From positions 1 to 64,000 of the forward strand of contig JAHHHB010000025.1 in NCBI GenBank assembly GCA_019359545.1: DNA of 64,000 nucleotides, given 5' to 3'. The notes under the pieces were generated by a model. The model was not told the DNA's origin and did not search any database. It worked only from the letters and a program-made list of their open reading frames with translations. The translations under genes and the position numbers were made by a program. Within the stretch, counting starts at the first letter, position 1. Every line of letters begins with the position of its first letter. This DNA is from Desmonostoc geniculatum HA4340-LM1. Its GTDB lineage: Bacteria; Cyanobacteriota; Cyanobacteriia; Cyanobacteriales; Nostocaceae. This document shows positions 44,005 to 53,737 of the stretch, one piece after another.

Positions 44005-44280
44005 ATGGAGGAAATTTCGAGGGACAAAGAAGAACTTCTAGCCCGGATTACAAAAATAGTAGAACATTTGATGCAAAAGGATACTAGCTATCAGTATTAC
44101 CTAAATAAAGATAAAGCAATTCAAATGATATTTAAATATTTTTCCGAGAAAGTTTCTATGGAGGAATTAAAAGCTATGTCTGATTTCAAATTAACAGGAT
44201 TTGTTGAGGGACATCTGATGACTTTGTTATTAATTGAAGGGGAAGATGATATAGATATGAAGGCAACAGCTTATGGCTAG
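44005..44280 (+). CDS. Hypothetical small helical protein
   Basis: A 91-residue protein from ATG 44005, which has a good GGGAGGA site 5 bases before it. It is helical and acidic (MEEISRDKEELLARITKIVE; DFKLTGFVEGHLMTLLLIEG). No family recognised with confidence. An upstream in-frame start at 43876 is unlikely, as it would include repeat sequence. The next gene, at 44382, may belong to the same transcript. Confidence 0.6.
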   Translation: MEEISRDKEELLARITKIVEHLMQKDTSYQYYLNKDKAIQMIFKYFSEKVSMEELKAMSDFKLTGFVEGHLMTLLLIEGEDDIDMKATAYG

Positions 44281-44381
44281 ATATGCTAATTTTGTGACCA
44301 GAAGAATGTTTTTTGTTTTACATAATTTAATATCTAGCTTGGAATACTGGTTTACCACTGCTGAAGGTTCGATTTGATGCA

Positions 44382-44810
44382 ATGGTATCGTCTTTTTTAG
44401 GCGAAACTGCAACCAATTTGAGACTTGTATTTATTGACCCAGAAACTTTTGATTTAGATGATTTAAGAACTTCCGAGATAGAAATAATATCTGAGTTAGA
44501 AGATGGATATATTATAGGTGCGTCTGCGGATACTAATTTTACTACACTTCAAGATAAAATAGAAAAATTTTTCAATGAGCAAAAAGGCGGTGGTGTCATT
44601 GCAAAAATATTGAATATTATTGACAAAAATCAACGCCCAGAATTTATTTTGTCTTCAAAATTATTACAGGAATGGGATCAAATAAAGGATGAACAGGTTT
44701 ATATTGTATCGGTCAAGATAGCGGTATCTATTGGCGAATTACTGAACCACCGGAAAGAGGCGCCGAAGCACCAGACTGGTTTTATGTGCCAAATGTCCCG
44801 CCGACTTTAA
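44382..44810 (+). CDS. Hypothetical protein, probably truncated
   Basis: A 142-residue frame. Residues 1-107 look like a real soluble domain (RLVFIDPETFDLDDLR, then GGGVIAKILNIIDKNQRPEF and SSKLLQEWDQIKDEQVYIV); the pattern faintly recalls N-terminal parts of cyanobacterial S8-peptidase-like proteins, but I am not sure. From about 44705 the frame runs out of phase through sequence that codes for a Uma2 protein in another frame, so the last ~35 residues are artificial and the gene is cut. Confidence 0.5.
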   Translation: MVSSFLGETATNLRLVFIDPETFDLDDLRTSEIEIISELEDGYIIGASADTNFTTLQDKIEKFFNEQKGGGVIAKILNIIDKNQRPEFILSSKLLQEWDQIKDEQVYIVSVKIAVSIGELLNHRKEAPKHQTGFMCQMSRRL

Positions 44811-45241
44811 ATGGTCAAGTACGCCGTTCTTATGTACTGTGGCAAGAATACGTTGCGCCGCTGATTGTTTTGGAATTTGTCTCTGGGAATGGTGACGAAG
44901 AACGAGACAAAACACCAATTACAGGTAAGTTTTGGGTTTATGAGCAAGCAATTAGAGTTCCCTTCTATGGCATTTATGAAGTGAAGAAAGCCAGTGTCGA
45001 GGTGTATCAATTGCTCAGAGGTGAATATCAGCTAATACCTGCCAACGATCGCGGACATTATCCGATTGATTCAATAGGTGTAGAATTGGGAATCTGGCAA
45101 GGTCGCTATCAAAATCTAGAATTACCTTGGCTGCGCTGGTGGGATAATCAAGGTAATTTGCTACAGACAGGATGGGAGCGATCGGAACGCTTGGCTGCTA
45201 AGCTCAGAGAATTAAATATTAACCCTGACGAGTTAGCTTAA
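44711..45241 (+). pseudogene. 5'-truncated Uma2-family endonuclease-like protein
   Basis: Family sequence begins at 44711 without a start codon (GQDSGIYWRITEPPERGAEA, then PDWFYVPNVPP) and continues to the stop at 45241 with VLWQEYVAPLIVLEFVSGNG, KFWVYEQAIRVPFYGIYEV and LPWLRWWDNQG. Uma2 proteins have a PD-(D/E)xK-like fold and are very numerous in filamentous cyanobacteria. The first ~50 residues are lost at the junction with the preceding gene. A GTG at 44786 could start a shorter product, which would lack the first part of the fold. Confidence 0.7.
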
Positions 45242-45575
45242 CTATTTTGCCAACTATCTTTAGATAGATACGGTAAACACTACGCGGTTTAGCATCACAA
45301 ATCAAACTTTCATGTCCCGAAAACCCTAATACATATTTTATATATTTTGTCAATATGTAGTCGCCAGAATGAGCGAATAAATAGCCAAGGCCTTCTCTAG
45401 ACTGAATATAACTTCATGCTTTGAGTAGAAGTAATTATGACTTTGTAAATGTCATGATGTATGTGTTCTCAAACAATAAATAGTTGCTGTTGTGCAAACG
45501 AAAAAATCAGATTTTGTCTGACCCCAGTAACTTTGAACTCTATTCAATTGTTTGATGTTTTGAGAAGGTAAAATA
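45242..45575. other. Intergenic region, nothing recognised
   Basis: No gene, tRNA or strong hairpin seen. GAGAAGG at 45561-45567 is the ribosome site of the next gene. Confidence 0.4.
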
Positions 45576-45974
45576 ATGAATACAATCCTAAAACGCACAC
45601 TTTTACCAAGCCTCATGGCTGCAAGCTTAGCTGGTGTTACTCTAGTACCCGCTAAACCGGCTGCTGCTGACGATCAAGTACTACGCGATATCGGTATTGG
45701 GGCTGCTACCAATGTGGTAACCGGGGCTATTAGGGGAAATGGTAGTTTCTTAGGTAATGCTGTTAAAGGCGGTGCCACTGGTGCAGCCGTGAACGGTGCA
45801 AATGGACTCAGAGGCGATCGCCGTCACCGCAACGCTGGTCAAGATATCGGTGTTGGTGCGGGCGCTAGCGCATTGACTGGTGTAATTACTGGCGATCGCA
45901 AAGATACCCTTGGCAATGCTATTGATGGCGCAGCCGTAGGTGGAGCAATCCATCTCCTCACCAATGGCAAATAA
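45576..45974 (+). CDS. Exported glycine-zipper-like protein
   Basis: A 132-residue protein with a signal peptide (about 1-31, ending PAKPAAADD) and a Gly/Ala-rich mature part with two similar halves: RDIGIGAATNVVTGAIRGNG and QDIGVGAGASALTGVITGDR. Such internal duplication and regular glycines resemble glycine-zipper outer-membrane or periplasmic proteins. GAGAAGG precedes the ATG. Function unknown. Confidence 0.75.
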   Translation: MNTILKRTLLPSLMAASLAGVTLVPAKPAAADDQVLRDIGIGAATNVVTGAIRGNGSFLGNAVKGGATGAAVNGANGLRGDRRHRNAGQDIGVGAGASALTGVITGDRKDTLGNAIDGAAVGGAIHLLTNGK

Positions 45975-46017
45975 ACCTTAGGAACTTATTCCTTCCCTAA
46001 TTTATCTTCTTTTAGGA

Positions 46018-46180
46018 TGAGTAGATCCAACCCCCCTTTCCTACTAGGAAAGGGGGGTTGGCGGATTACATTTACAGCAGATTCAAACTTAGTAAAGTAC
46101 ACTATCTAGATCTCAAAGCTAGGTAGAAAACCTATTCTAATTCTGAATTCTGAATTCTGACTCCTGAATTCTGCTGCATA
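46018..46180. repeat. Hairpin and GAATTC-type repeats
   Basis: An AACCCCCCTTTCC / GGAAAGGGGGGTT hairpin at 46030-46060, just after the glycine-zipper gene, could terminate its transcript. AATTCTGAATTCTGA repeats follow at 46140-46175. Confidence 0.6.
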
Positions 46181-46214
46181 TGACTATCAAGTTCAAATAA
46201 CTTAATAGTAAAAT

Positions 46215-46403
46215 CTAGCCCTTTAATGCCTTTCTAAAGTTTCGACGATAGGATTGGTTAGTAATAAACAAAGCTGGCCATAGCAAAGATAAACCAATGC
46301 GATTGGTCAAAGTTGGATTAAAATTAGTCCGTCCAAACCCATTCCAAAACTTCCAAACGCCGCCTACATAAACCACTACTAAGACAAAAACAATAAAGTT
46401 CAT
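46215..46403 (-). CDS. Hypothetical small membrane protein
   Basis: A 62-residue protein with an N-terminal membrane segment (FIVFVLVVVYVGGVW) and a second hydrophobic stretch (IGLSLLWPALFI), then a basic tail (SYRRNFRKALKG). The ATG at 46403 has GGAG nine bases upstream; earlier in-frame starts at 46409 and 46412 are closer to the site than usual. No family named. Confidence 0.6.
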   Translation of the reverse strand: MNFIVFVLVVVYVGGVWKFWNGFGRTNFNPTLTNRIGLSLLWPALFITNQSYRRNFRKALKG

Positions 46404-46596
46404 TCTCATCAACTCCGTTAGTAACTGACAAAATTTAAATTAAGTTTTACCACACGAGGTAAGTAGTTCATAACCAACATCGGTAAGGTATGAATAAACT
46501 CCTGAGTCTGTGACATCTAAGTTAATTAACGACACATTCTCCTATTCCAGTGTAAAGTAGCCTCAGCCATCACAGCTAGTTGTCGATAGTGGCAAG

Positions 46597-46803
46597 CTAG
46601 TCTAACGATGTAAAAGCTTGATTTTTGGGTGTTTTAGCGGTACATTCTCCTTGTAGGACAATCAAGCCTTTAGTTTCCAAAACAGAACAGCCCTGTAAAA
46701 CGCCTAAGAGAGCAGGATTAGTTCCTTGTTGTAGCTTTAATGAAATATCTTCTGCTATGGACTGGCGTAATCTGCTTGATAACTTCAAAATTCTGTAGTG
46801 CAT
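46597..46803 (-). CDS. Hypothetical small protein
   Basis: A 68-residue frame starting MHYRILKLSSRLRQSIAEDI, immediately after (5 bases) the large membrane protein gene on the same strand. The hydrophobic pattern with two Cys (VLQGCSVLETKGLIVLQGEC) looks like a folded domain, but I recognise no family. Operon position supports it being real. Confidence 0.45.
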   Translation of the reverse strand: MHYRILKLSSRLRQSIAEDISLKLQQGTNPALLGVLQGCSVLETKGLIVLQGECTAKTPKNQAFTSLD

Positions 46804-46808
46804 TATTC

Positions 46809-48353
46809 TTATGCTTCATCTACCCAATAAAGATAATATCGTTCACTATCCACCCAGTTTCTCTGAAAATCTTTAATCGGAACAATCTTCAAATCGTTGC
46901 GGTTGACATTAAGTTTTTGATTTAAAATCAGCAAAATTTTCTTTTCCTCATCTTGATTTTTCAATAGAGAATTAATTTGGCTTAATATCTGAACTTGTTC
47001 AACATCTTGACGACCTTTGTTAAATAGGGTGAAGCTTCCCATTTTTTGAAGCTCAGGATAGTAAAACTTTCGGTTCAGATAACCTGATAAAGGAGCCATA
47101 TTCGCATCTCTACTGGCAACAATAAACTCATTATCTAACCCAGCTTTTTGAATATATTGAGCCGTTTCCCGACTTGCAGAAAATGGTAGAACTAAATCTC
47201 TGGAAAAACTATAAATACCGCCCAAAAAGTGGACATAAAGAATTAACATCAAAGCCAGATGATGCCATTTTTGAACAAATGCAATTGAATTTGGGCGAAG
47301 AGAAAACTTATTGAATAAAACTAGAGAATCTTGATAATAACTTCCCAGCCATAAAGCCGCTATCAGAATTAGATAGAAATGTCCAAAATGTCGAGGCATA
47401 CCTGTAAATCTCAAGTATGTAAACGCAAATATTATACAATTTCCTATAATGTATAAAAATAAAGCGACTGGCTTTTTAGATAATTTAATGAAGGTTAAAA
47501 TTGCAATAAATAAAGTAATTATCGCACAAATAATTAAATCTAACCATTTTTTATGTTGAGGAATAATTAATAAATAACTACCAAATATCCTACCTATGCT
47601 TCTCAAGAAATGCCGGAAATCTAATTGCATTACCCAGCCATTATTTAACCCGCCATAAAGATAACTATCTGTTGGAGGAGTAATAATATAAATGGATAAA
47701 ATAAAAGATAAGATGATAATTAGAGTACTTAAAAATAAATCATATTTTTGACTTTGATTAAAATACTGTTTGCGATGTTCACTATCAAAACAAAATTCAG
47801 CTAGCAAAGTTAATACTAAAGAAAATGATACCAATAAACCATAAGCACTACTATTTGCTAGTAAGCCCAATAAAATTGCCAAATAAGCATAAGTTATTTT
47901 TCTGGATGAGAAAATTGTGCAGAATGCAAAAACAAACAACACACTAAAGGCATAGTTTCGAGAAATTAAAAGATATTCGTAAAAAGTAAAGTAACCAAAG
48001 CAAAATAGAAACTTTTGTTGATATTTAAAAGGGCTATATAAGCAAAAAAGAGTAATTGAAACAACAGTAATTGCCCAATGAAAAATTTGCATAATAATAG
48101 GATTGTCAACTATTTTCCTCAGAATTCCCAGGGAAAAATACCATAGAATAGGATGACCTTCATAACGAATATTTGCAATTAAATCCCCAAAAGATTCACT
48201 GTCTCTGACAATAAGCCAGGGATTTAGTTCATCTCGCCACATCGAATGGTTGAGAATACCTATTAAACCAAGAATAGAGAAAATAATTATAATAAACCAA
48301 GGAGAATGAAAAGGTAATCTTGAAGTATAATTGATGATTTGTTTGTTTAACAT
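46809..48353 (-). CDS. Multi-pass membrane glycosyltransferase-like protein (GT-C type)
   Basis: A 514-residue protein with about 10-12 membrane segments. The first loop has SMWRDELNPWLIVRDSESFG and ANIRYEGHPILWY, which recalls the acidic catalytic loop and E-G-H-P motif of GT-C/ArnT/PMT-like transferases that use lipid-linked sugars. The C-terminal ~120 residues form a soluble domain. No family number can be given. Codon use is AT-rich compared with neighbours, which may mark acquired surface-glycan genes. Confidence 0.7.
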   Translation of the reverse strand: MLNKQIINYTSRLPFHSPWFIIIIFSILGLIGILNHSMWRDELNPWLIVRDSESFGDLIANIRYEGHPILWYFSLGILRKIVDNPIIMQIFHWAITVVSITLFCLYSPFKYQQKFLFCFGYFTFYEYLLISRNYAFSVLFVFAFCTIFSSRKITYAYLAILLGLLANSSAYGLLVSFSLVLTLLAEFCFDSEHRKQYFNQSQKYDLFLSTLIIILSFILSIYIITPPTDSYLYGGLNNGWVMQLDFRHFLRSIGRIFGSYLLIIPQHKKWLDLIICAIITLFIAILTFIKLSKKPVALFLYIIGNCIIFAFTYLRFTGMPRHFGHFYLILIAALWLGSYYQDSLVLFNKFSLRPNSIAFVQKWHHLALMLILYVHFLGGIYSFSRDLVLPFSASRETAQYIQKAGLDNEFIVASRDANMAPLSGYLNRKFYYPELQKMGSFTLFNKGRQDVEQVQILSQINSLLKNQDEEKKILLILNQKLNVNRNDLKIVPIKDFQRNWVDSERYYLYWVDEA

Positions 48354-48670
48354 TGTTAATGCAAAATGAAATTTATAAAGAATAAGTTACGAGTGAGGAT
48401 TCAGCATTAATTGGAGTCTAAATGAGTGATAGAGTAGCTATTTGCCGTGTCCGTGAGCGTCTGAAATATTGGTTTAAAATCTTGTCCCTTGTGGGCAAAA
48501 AAAATTAAACATTATTGCTTATTAAAACTCTATCCATTTATGGGTAGGTATTCTAAATTTATAATTTTTAAGTAGGTAGACATAATAAAACGTAAAATTT
48601 AAATGAATGAAATGATTTAACTGAGCAGATTTTACTTTCTGCCTCCCAACTCCTGAATTATGACTCATTT
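48354..48670. other. Intergenic region, nothing recognised
   Basis: AT-rich with no supportable gene or strong repeat; the minus-strand frame overlapping 48522-48734 runs into the following gene and has no family features. Confidence 0.4.
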
Positions 48671-49273
48671 CTACTGATAATTTTCTGGCATACTCACTGG
48701 TGACAAACCAGCGATCGCTCTTAAGTTTTGGCAACGAATCAATTCGGTAAAATTTAAACTGGAACGCCCTTCAATTTTGGCCACCGCTTCAATTGCAGAT
48801 AACAAGTGCTGTGCTGCTTCAACTTCTGAATAACCGCGCCGTTGTGCTACCCGAATTGCTGCTGTATCAGCGTTTAACTCTGACTCTTGAGATTTATTAG
48901 TCCGCCAGATGCGAACAAAGGCGATCGCACTTAACCCCACAGCTACGGCTACACCCACCACATCTGATTGCGCTGCTTCCAATACTCCACCCAACAACCC
49001 CACCAGCACTACACCTTGATAAATGTCGGGTTTAAACCACTTCACACCCGTCAACCAGCTAACCACCTGCAACAGCAGTAAGTCTCGTTGTGGCTTTGTC
49101 AGGCGACGCCACAAATCGAAATTAATGTATATTGGTCGCGCCTGATTCCAGGGTTGAGGAAAGGAGGCGTCAATTACTTTTGCTTGCTCCGGCTTGCTAA
49201 CAATTTTTGTTGTCATCCGACCAGAAGCAGGCATCACATCTAATAAACGGCGAATTTCAACATTTGGCTCCAT
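48671..49273 (-). CDS. DUF3318 cyanobacterial membrane protein
   Basis: A 200-residue protein of the cyanobacterial DUF3318 family: EIRRLLDVMPASGRM at the N-terminus, FDLWRRLTKPQRDLLLLQVV, two central hydrophobic segments (about 92-130) and ELNADTAAIRVAQRRGYSEV with ARHLLS-like helices after. The D-x-x-A-xx-V arrangement after the membrane part recalls M48-type peptidase relatives, but no HExxH is seen. Function unknown. Confidence 0.82.
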   Translation of the reverse strand: MEPNVEIRRLLDVMPASGRMTTKIVSKPEQAKVIDASFPQPWNQARPIYINFDLWRRLTKPQRDLLLLQVVSWLTGVKWFKPDIYQGVVLVGLLGGVLEAAQSDVVGVAVAVGLSAIAFVRIWRTNKSQESELNADTAAIRVAQRRGYSEVEAAQHLLSAIEAVAKIEGRSSLNFTELIRCQNLRAIAGLSPVSMPENYQ

Positions 49274-49691
49274 AATTTTAATTATTAGCCATAATGTGCA
49301 TACTGACTAGTTCCTAAAATATTGAATTTCTCAGAATTGAGAATAGTAGGACGGGCAAGATGCCCATACCACAAAAATAATCTAGATTTGTGGGGTGGGC
49401 GTCTACCCTGACCTGAAAACTGGTGGAAGATATGAAAAAGATAAACTTTTTGTGTTAGTCTTTGATTTGTAATGTCTTGTTAATACTCTTAAAAAATAAG
49501 TGTTCTATTGTTGAAAGCTTCTATAGATTCAGACATATCAATAGGATAGACAAACTCTTAAGAATATTGATTCACTCATTTTACAGTGTTTTTCAGATTG
49601 AACTACACTACTCCCCAACGCCACTTGCTCCACTTGGGGAAACCCCAAGACCGCAGTGGCTCCTCCCTATTCCCTACTCCCTGTCCTAATC
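49274..49691. other. Intergenic region with short repeats
   Basis: Copies of the GGGTGGGC / GCCCACCC class word surround 49345-49415 (GGACGGGCAAGATGCCCAT and GGGGTGGGCGTCTACCC). No gene is supported. The region includes a CTCCCTATTCCCTACTCCC stretch just before 49692. Confidence 0.45.
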
Positions 49692-49952
49692 ATGGACGCT
49701 TTTGCTCCCCTTGCACCTGAATGGACAAATAAGGCAATACATGCCTACAAGTTTTGCTGTCCTAGTTGCTCCTCAAGTAGCCTCGAAGCTGAAAAAGTTT
49801 GGTTAAATCGGCGATCGCCTGTGCTTACAGAAGACCGTCGTCGTAAATGGCAAGAGTTCTATTCTTGTCACTGTGGTTGTGTGTGGTGGGCTTGGAGTAG
49901 CGATCGCCGCCCAAAGGATCTATCCAATCAGCCAGATCATAATCCTACATAG
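49692..49952 (+). CDS. Hypothetical protein with zinc-ribbon-like cysteines
   Basis: An 86-residue protein with two Cys pairs, KFCCPSCSSSS and YSCHCGCVWWAW, spaced as a zinc ribbon (CxxC ... CxC). The middle is basic (LNRRSPVLTEDRRRKWQEFY). It could bind nucleic acid. No family recognised. It ends just before a bidirectional terminator shared with the porin gene. Confidence 0.6.
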   Translation: MDAFAPLAPEWTNKAIHAYKFCCPSCSSSSLEAEKVWLNRRSPVLTEDRRRKWQEFYSCHCGCVWWAWSSDRRPKDLSNQPDHNPT

Positions 49953-49970
49953 CCAATTTTTTCCCCAACA

Positions 49971-50004
49971 AAACAAAACCCCACCTTGAGGCGGGGTTTT
50001 GTTT
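49971..50004. terminator. Bidirectional rho-independent terminator
   Basis: AAACAAAACCCCACC, loop TTGA, GGCGGGGTTTTGTTT: one A-C mismatch, T-runs on both sides. It lies between the convergent genes at 49692 and 50021. Confidence 0.85.
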
Positions 50005-50020
50005 ATCTAATTCTGAGATT

Positions 50021-51670
50021 TTAGAAGGAGAAAGTAGTACGCAAAGTACCTACATAAATGGTGTCATTGTTATTGTTGTGATCCGGATTGAAGATCACTA
50101 ACAAGCCAGGGGTAATAGCAATGTTATCGCTGACCTGGAACCGATAAAGCGCTTCTGCATGATATGCGGTATCAAGATCTTCAATAGTTCCACCAACACC
50201 ATCAGCAACATTACTGTCAGTTACTCTGGGTGATTGACCAAAGATAAACCCAAGCAAGTTACCTTCTCTGCCAAAGTCCTTGAGAGCGAGGCTAGCAGCC
50301 CAGTAGAACACATCCGTACTGTTACCAGCAGCTACGTTAGTACCAGCTGTTCTAGCTTCAATGTCGCTGAAACCAGCCCAACCGGCAATAGCCAACTTAG
50401 CACTCGGTTTAAATGTAACTTCTACACCATAGTGGTTGGATTCAGTGCGAGCGCCTTCAAATGCATCATTGGCTAGGAAACTGCCAGTGTTACCAAATAT
50501 GGCATCTCCTCCAGTCACATAACTGCGAGCGTAGGTCAGACCAACACCAATCGCTGGATTTGGTTGAAAACTTAATTGACCGAAGATAGTGCTATCACCA
50601 TTGAACAGCCCATTACTAGCGCTAGGATCTGAAGCATTTGGGGCTAAGTAGGCACCAGTCAAACTGATGACACCTTTAGGATTGAAAGTAACAGTCAAAC
50701 CAGCGCCATCAGCACCTTGGCGATAGATGGGGCTAAAACGTCCGTAGCGAGAAATAGCACCTCTACCAGAACTAGCAAAGTCAGGGTTAAAGTTATTGAC
50801 GTTTTCGTACAATTCAGCGCCAGTAGCATCAACTTTTACGCGTATTGCATCACCAAAGTCAAAAGCATAGTTAACCTTATCGATTTCAACGCTGTTACCA
50901 CTATCGCCAGTATTTTCTTCAAAACCCAAGCGGGTCATGTTGGTACCGGTTTGCCCACTATTGTTGACAATGTTGCCGGAATTCAACCGGATTTGCAATC
51001 GGTCTGTACCAGTGAAACTGCTGTACAAGTTCAAACGAACGCGGTTAGCAAAAGTGGTGTTGCTTTCTAGGTCGGGGTTATCGTCATCTTCACCTGCACC
51101 CACGACGGCTTGTGTATCACCAAAAGCCTGAGTTACATTAAAGATTGCTTCCCCAACTAACTTGGTAGTAGTGGAGAATTGATTGGCTTCTAATTCAGCA
51201 GTACGGGCTTCTAAGGAATCTACACGACCGCGCAGAGTTGCTAATTCAGCAGAAAATTCTTCTTGTAAGCGCTGTAGGGTAGCCAAGTCTTGTTTGCTTA
51301 CCAAATCAGCGGTAGCTGTAGCAATCAGTTCGTTAACTCGGTCTAAACAAGCATTCAAGCCTGCGGCAAATTCATAACGGGTTAAAGCACGGTTACCGCG
51401 ATAAGTTGAGTTGGGGTAACCTGCAATACAGCCGTAGCGCTCAACCAAGGATTGTAAAGCTTGGAATGCCCAATCTGTGGGCTGCACATCGGAAAACTGA
51501 GAAACAGATGTTACTTGATCGATGTTGTTAGACTCTTGAGCTTGAGATAACTGGGCAACATTTGTTATCTTTTCGTTAACTTCACCAGCTAAGGCGCTGT
51601 TCGCAGCTACAAATGTAGCAGCTAGAACAACGGGACTAACCTTAATCAAATTCCAGAATTGTTTTGTCAT
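50021..51670 (-). CDS. SLH/OprB-domain outer-membrane porin (iron-uptake porin family)
   Basis: A protein of 549 residues: signal peptide (about 1-27, ending AANSALA), an SLH domain at about 55-110 (FSDVQPTDWAFQALQSLVER, then YGCIAGYPNSTYRGNRALTR), a coiled coil (about 125-165, EFSAELATLRGRVDSLEART) and an OprB-type beta-barrel to the terminal Phe (LRTTFSF). The SLH domain anchors it to peptidoglycan-linked polymer. This is the major cyanobacterial porin class, sometimes linked to iron uptake. ATG 51670 begins the signal peptide; GTG 51688 would add six residues. Confidence 0.92.
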   Translation of the reverse strand: MTKQFWNLIKVSPVVLAATFVAANSALAGEVNEKITNVAQLSQAQESNNIDQVTSVSQFSDVQPTDWAFQALQSLVERYGCIAGYPNSTYRGNRALTRYEFAAGLNACLDRVNELIATATADLVSKQDLATLQRLQEEFSAELATLRGRVDSLEARTAELEANQFSTTTKLVGEAIFNVTQAFGDTQAVVGAGEDDDNPDLESNTTFANRVRLNLYSSFTGTDRLQIRLNSGNIVNNSGQTGTNMTRLGFEENTGDSGNSVEIDKVNYAFDFGDAIRVKVDATGAELYENVNNFNPDFASSGRGAISRYGRFSPIYRQGADGAGLTVTFNPKGVISLTGAYLAPNASDPSASNGLFNGDSTIFGQLSFQPNPAIGVGLTYARSYVTGGDAIFGNTGSFLANDAFEGARTESNHYGVEVTFKPSAKLAIAGWAGFSDIEARTAGTNVAAGNSTDVFYWAASLALKDFGREGNLLGFIFGQSPRVTDSNVADGVGGTIEDLDTAYHAEALYRFQVSDNIAITPGLLVIFNPDHNNNNDTIYVGTLRTTFSF

Positions 51671-51833
51671 GTTCTTACTTTCACTCACACCTACTAATCC
51701 AAGGGTAGTAAAGTGCTTAAAACACTTTACTTTTGGGTTATTTCACACATAATCACAGCACCGATTATACCTTATGTCCTGTGATTAATACAAGCAAATT
51801 AATATACTGCTCAATTAAAATTGCTAAATTAAT

Positions 51834-52427
51834 TTATTTTAGTAACCGCAAAATAATGCGACGCTTATGACGTAAAATCGCTTCTTCTTCCTCGAACTGC
51901 TGTAGAAGTCGTGTAACTGTAACTCGTGTAGTGTTTAAGACTTCTGCAATATCCTGATGGGTAATATTGAGATCGATTAGCTTGCCTTTATCTATATCAC
52001 GTCCAAATTTTTCGCTTAACCACAGCAAAAATTGCCATAAACGTAAGGAAATTGGTTTACGATGCACTATGCTCAATAAATCTTCAGTTTGTTGAATGTG
52101 AGACAATAAAGCGTCAACATATTGATGCCACAAGTGAGCAGGCACAATGCTGACTTCTACAGCTGTGAGACATTCGATCTGATATGGTCTAATTCTAGAT
52201 AAAGGATAGCCAATCAGATCTCCTACTCCCCAATAACCGAGAGTGATGAATGTTCCGTCTTCGCCCCAAGTTAGGGTACGAACTGCTCCATGTTCAATGC
52301 GCCAAAGTATATCATTCCGAAGCGGAATTACTTCCCGACGGGTAAATAAGTGTTGTGATACCTGTCCTTCTACAGCAGAATTGTTTGACAGCCGAGAATA
52401 GTTTGGAGTGGAAATTGTGGAATACAT
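51834..52427 (-). CDS. Crp/Fnr-family transcription regulator
   Basis: A 197-residue regulator: an N-terminal cyclic-nucleotide-binding-like beta-roll (about 20-115, RIEHGAVRTLTWGEDGTFIT and YWGVGDLIGYPL) and a C-terminal winged helix-turn-helix (NITHQDIAEVLNTTRVTVTR). The PRL-type cAMP motif (FGE..AR.A) is absent, so cAMP binding is doubtful. ATG 52427 is chosen over a start 6 codons earlier. It is transcribed in the same direction as the porin gene, 163 bases upstream of it, and might control it. Confidence 0.88.
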   Translation of the reverse strand: MYSTISTPNYSRLSNNSAVEGQVSQHLFTRREVIPLRNDILWRIEHGAVRTLTWGEDGTFITLGYWGVGDLIGYPLSRIRPYQIECLTAVEVSIVPAHLWHQYVDALLSHIQQTEDLLSIVHRKPISLRLWQFLLWLSEKFGRDIDKGKLIDLNITHQDIAEVLNTTRVTVTRLLQQFEEEEAILRHKRRIILRLLK

Positions 52428-53068
52428 AATCAACCGTAGCCACACGGACTATGAGAGAATATTGCTGCTTAAATTACTAAAAAAAACTAATATTTTATAT
52501 ATTAAATATTTATCTATCCTGAGATTTCAACAACTAGCAGCTAAATCAAAACCTTCTCATGGGAGTAGCTTTTGGTTCGAGCCATCTATTACTGAGATAA
52601 CAGTAAATTGTTTAGCTGTTTATCCGTTACTTTAATGGCGCAAGTTTAAGAAAAGGTAAGCTTTTTGTAAAATGTTTAGTTAACTTAATTTTTTGGTGTT
52701 TTCTTAAAACTTATACCATTTCTCCCTTTCGTGAGGTAAAAGGTAGTTACCAATCAATCCTGAGTCACCCCACCCTGGCTTTACTGACGCAAAACCTCCC
52801 CTGCCCTTTGAAAGGCTACCGTGTAGACACAAGTTATCGAATCACTATCAGTCCTCGAATTACCCCACCCTAACCCTCCCCTTATAAAGGGGAGGGAACT
52901 AGATTTCCTGTTTCCCCCCAATATATCGGGGGGATTAAGGGGGGTAATTCAATTTGTGTGTACACCTTAGGCTTTGAAAGGGGAAGGGATTGAGGGGTGG
53001 GGGTAGAACGTTTGTGGGACAAAGGTTTGAGCTTAAGTTGAGACCAATGGATGTATTACTGAATTTGA
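52428..53068. repeat. Intergenic region with G/C-run repeats
   Basis: No gene. 52862-52950 contains ACCCCACCCTAACCCTCCCC and TAAAGGGGAGGGAACTAGAT, the inverted form of the repeat at 28127-28240, and a CCCCCC-AATATATC-GGGGGG hairpin at 52914-52934. Confidence 0.65.
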
Positions 53069-53737
53069 TTAAGAGCGTTGACCAGTGACGATATATGCTA
53101 CCCTTTGACCGATATTAGTGGCATGATCTGCCATGCGTTCAAGACAACGAATCGCCAGTGCCAACAGTACAATTGGCTCAACGACGCCTGGTACATCACG
53201 TTGTTGGGCTAAAGTCTGATAAACGCGATCGTAGGCATCGTCTACAGTATCATCTAAGTGCTTTAAACCCCGCCCACCGGCTTCATCAAAATCTGCCAAA
53301 GCCACTAAGCTAGTTGCTAACATTGCCTGGGCGTGACGGGACATGACTTCAATATCTGGTAAAGACGTGTGAGGCGCATAAGGAAAGATTTTAATCGCAA
53401 TCTCAGCTAAATCCTTAGCATAATCACCAATGCGCTCTAAATCCCGCACTAGCTGCATAAAAGCACTCAAGCAACGCAAATCTTGTGGCGTAGGGGATTG
53501 CAGCGTCATAATCGCTGTACAGTCTGACTCTATTTGTCTATAAAAGCGATCGATTTTTTTATCTAATCGGGGAAGTTCCTCAGCTGCTGCTAGGTTACGA
53601 GCAAATAACGCTTGGTGGCTGAGGCGAAATGATTGTTCCACCAAAGCTCCCATGCGTAATACATCCCGTTCTAAACGCCTAATACCGCGTGCCAGTTGGG
53701 GTCTCTGAGAATTGGGACTGTAACGGACAGCTTTCAC
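53069..53737 (-). CDS. phoU: Phosphate signalling regulator PhoU
   Basis: A 222-residue PhoU with two three-helix-bundle repeats. The metal/phosphate motifs are ERIGDYAKDLAEIA and ERMADHATNIGQRV (ExxxD...). PhoU (SphU in cyanobacteria) holds the Pho two-component system off when phosphate is plentiful. The sensor sphS and regulator sphR lie upstream on the same strand. A 211-base gap with GAATTCAG repeats separates it from sphS. Confidence 0.95.
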   Translation of the reverse strand: MKAVRYSPNSQRPQLARGIRRLERDVLRMGALVEQSFRLSHQALFARNLAAAEELPRLDKKIDRFYRQIESDCTAIMTLQSPTPQDLRCLSAFMQLVRDLERIGDYAKDLAEIAIKIFPYAPHTSLPDIEVMSRHAQAMLATSLVALADFDEAGGRGLKHLDDTVDDAYDRVYQTLAQQRDVPGVVEPIVLLALAIRCLERMADHATNIGQRVAYIVTGQRS

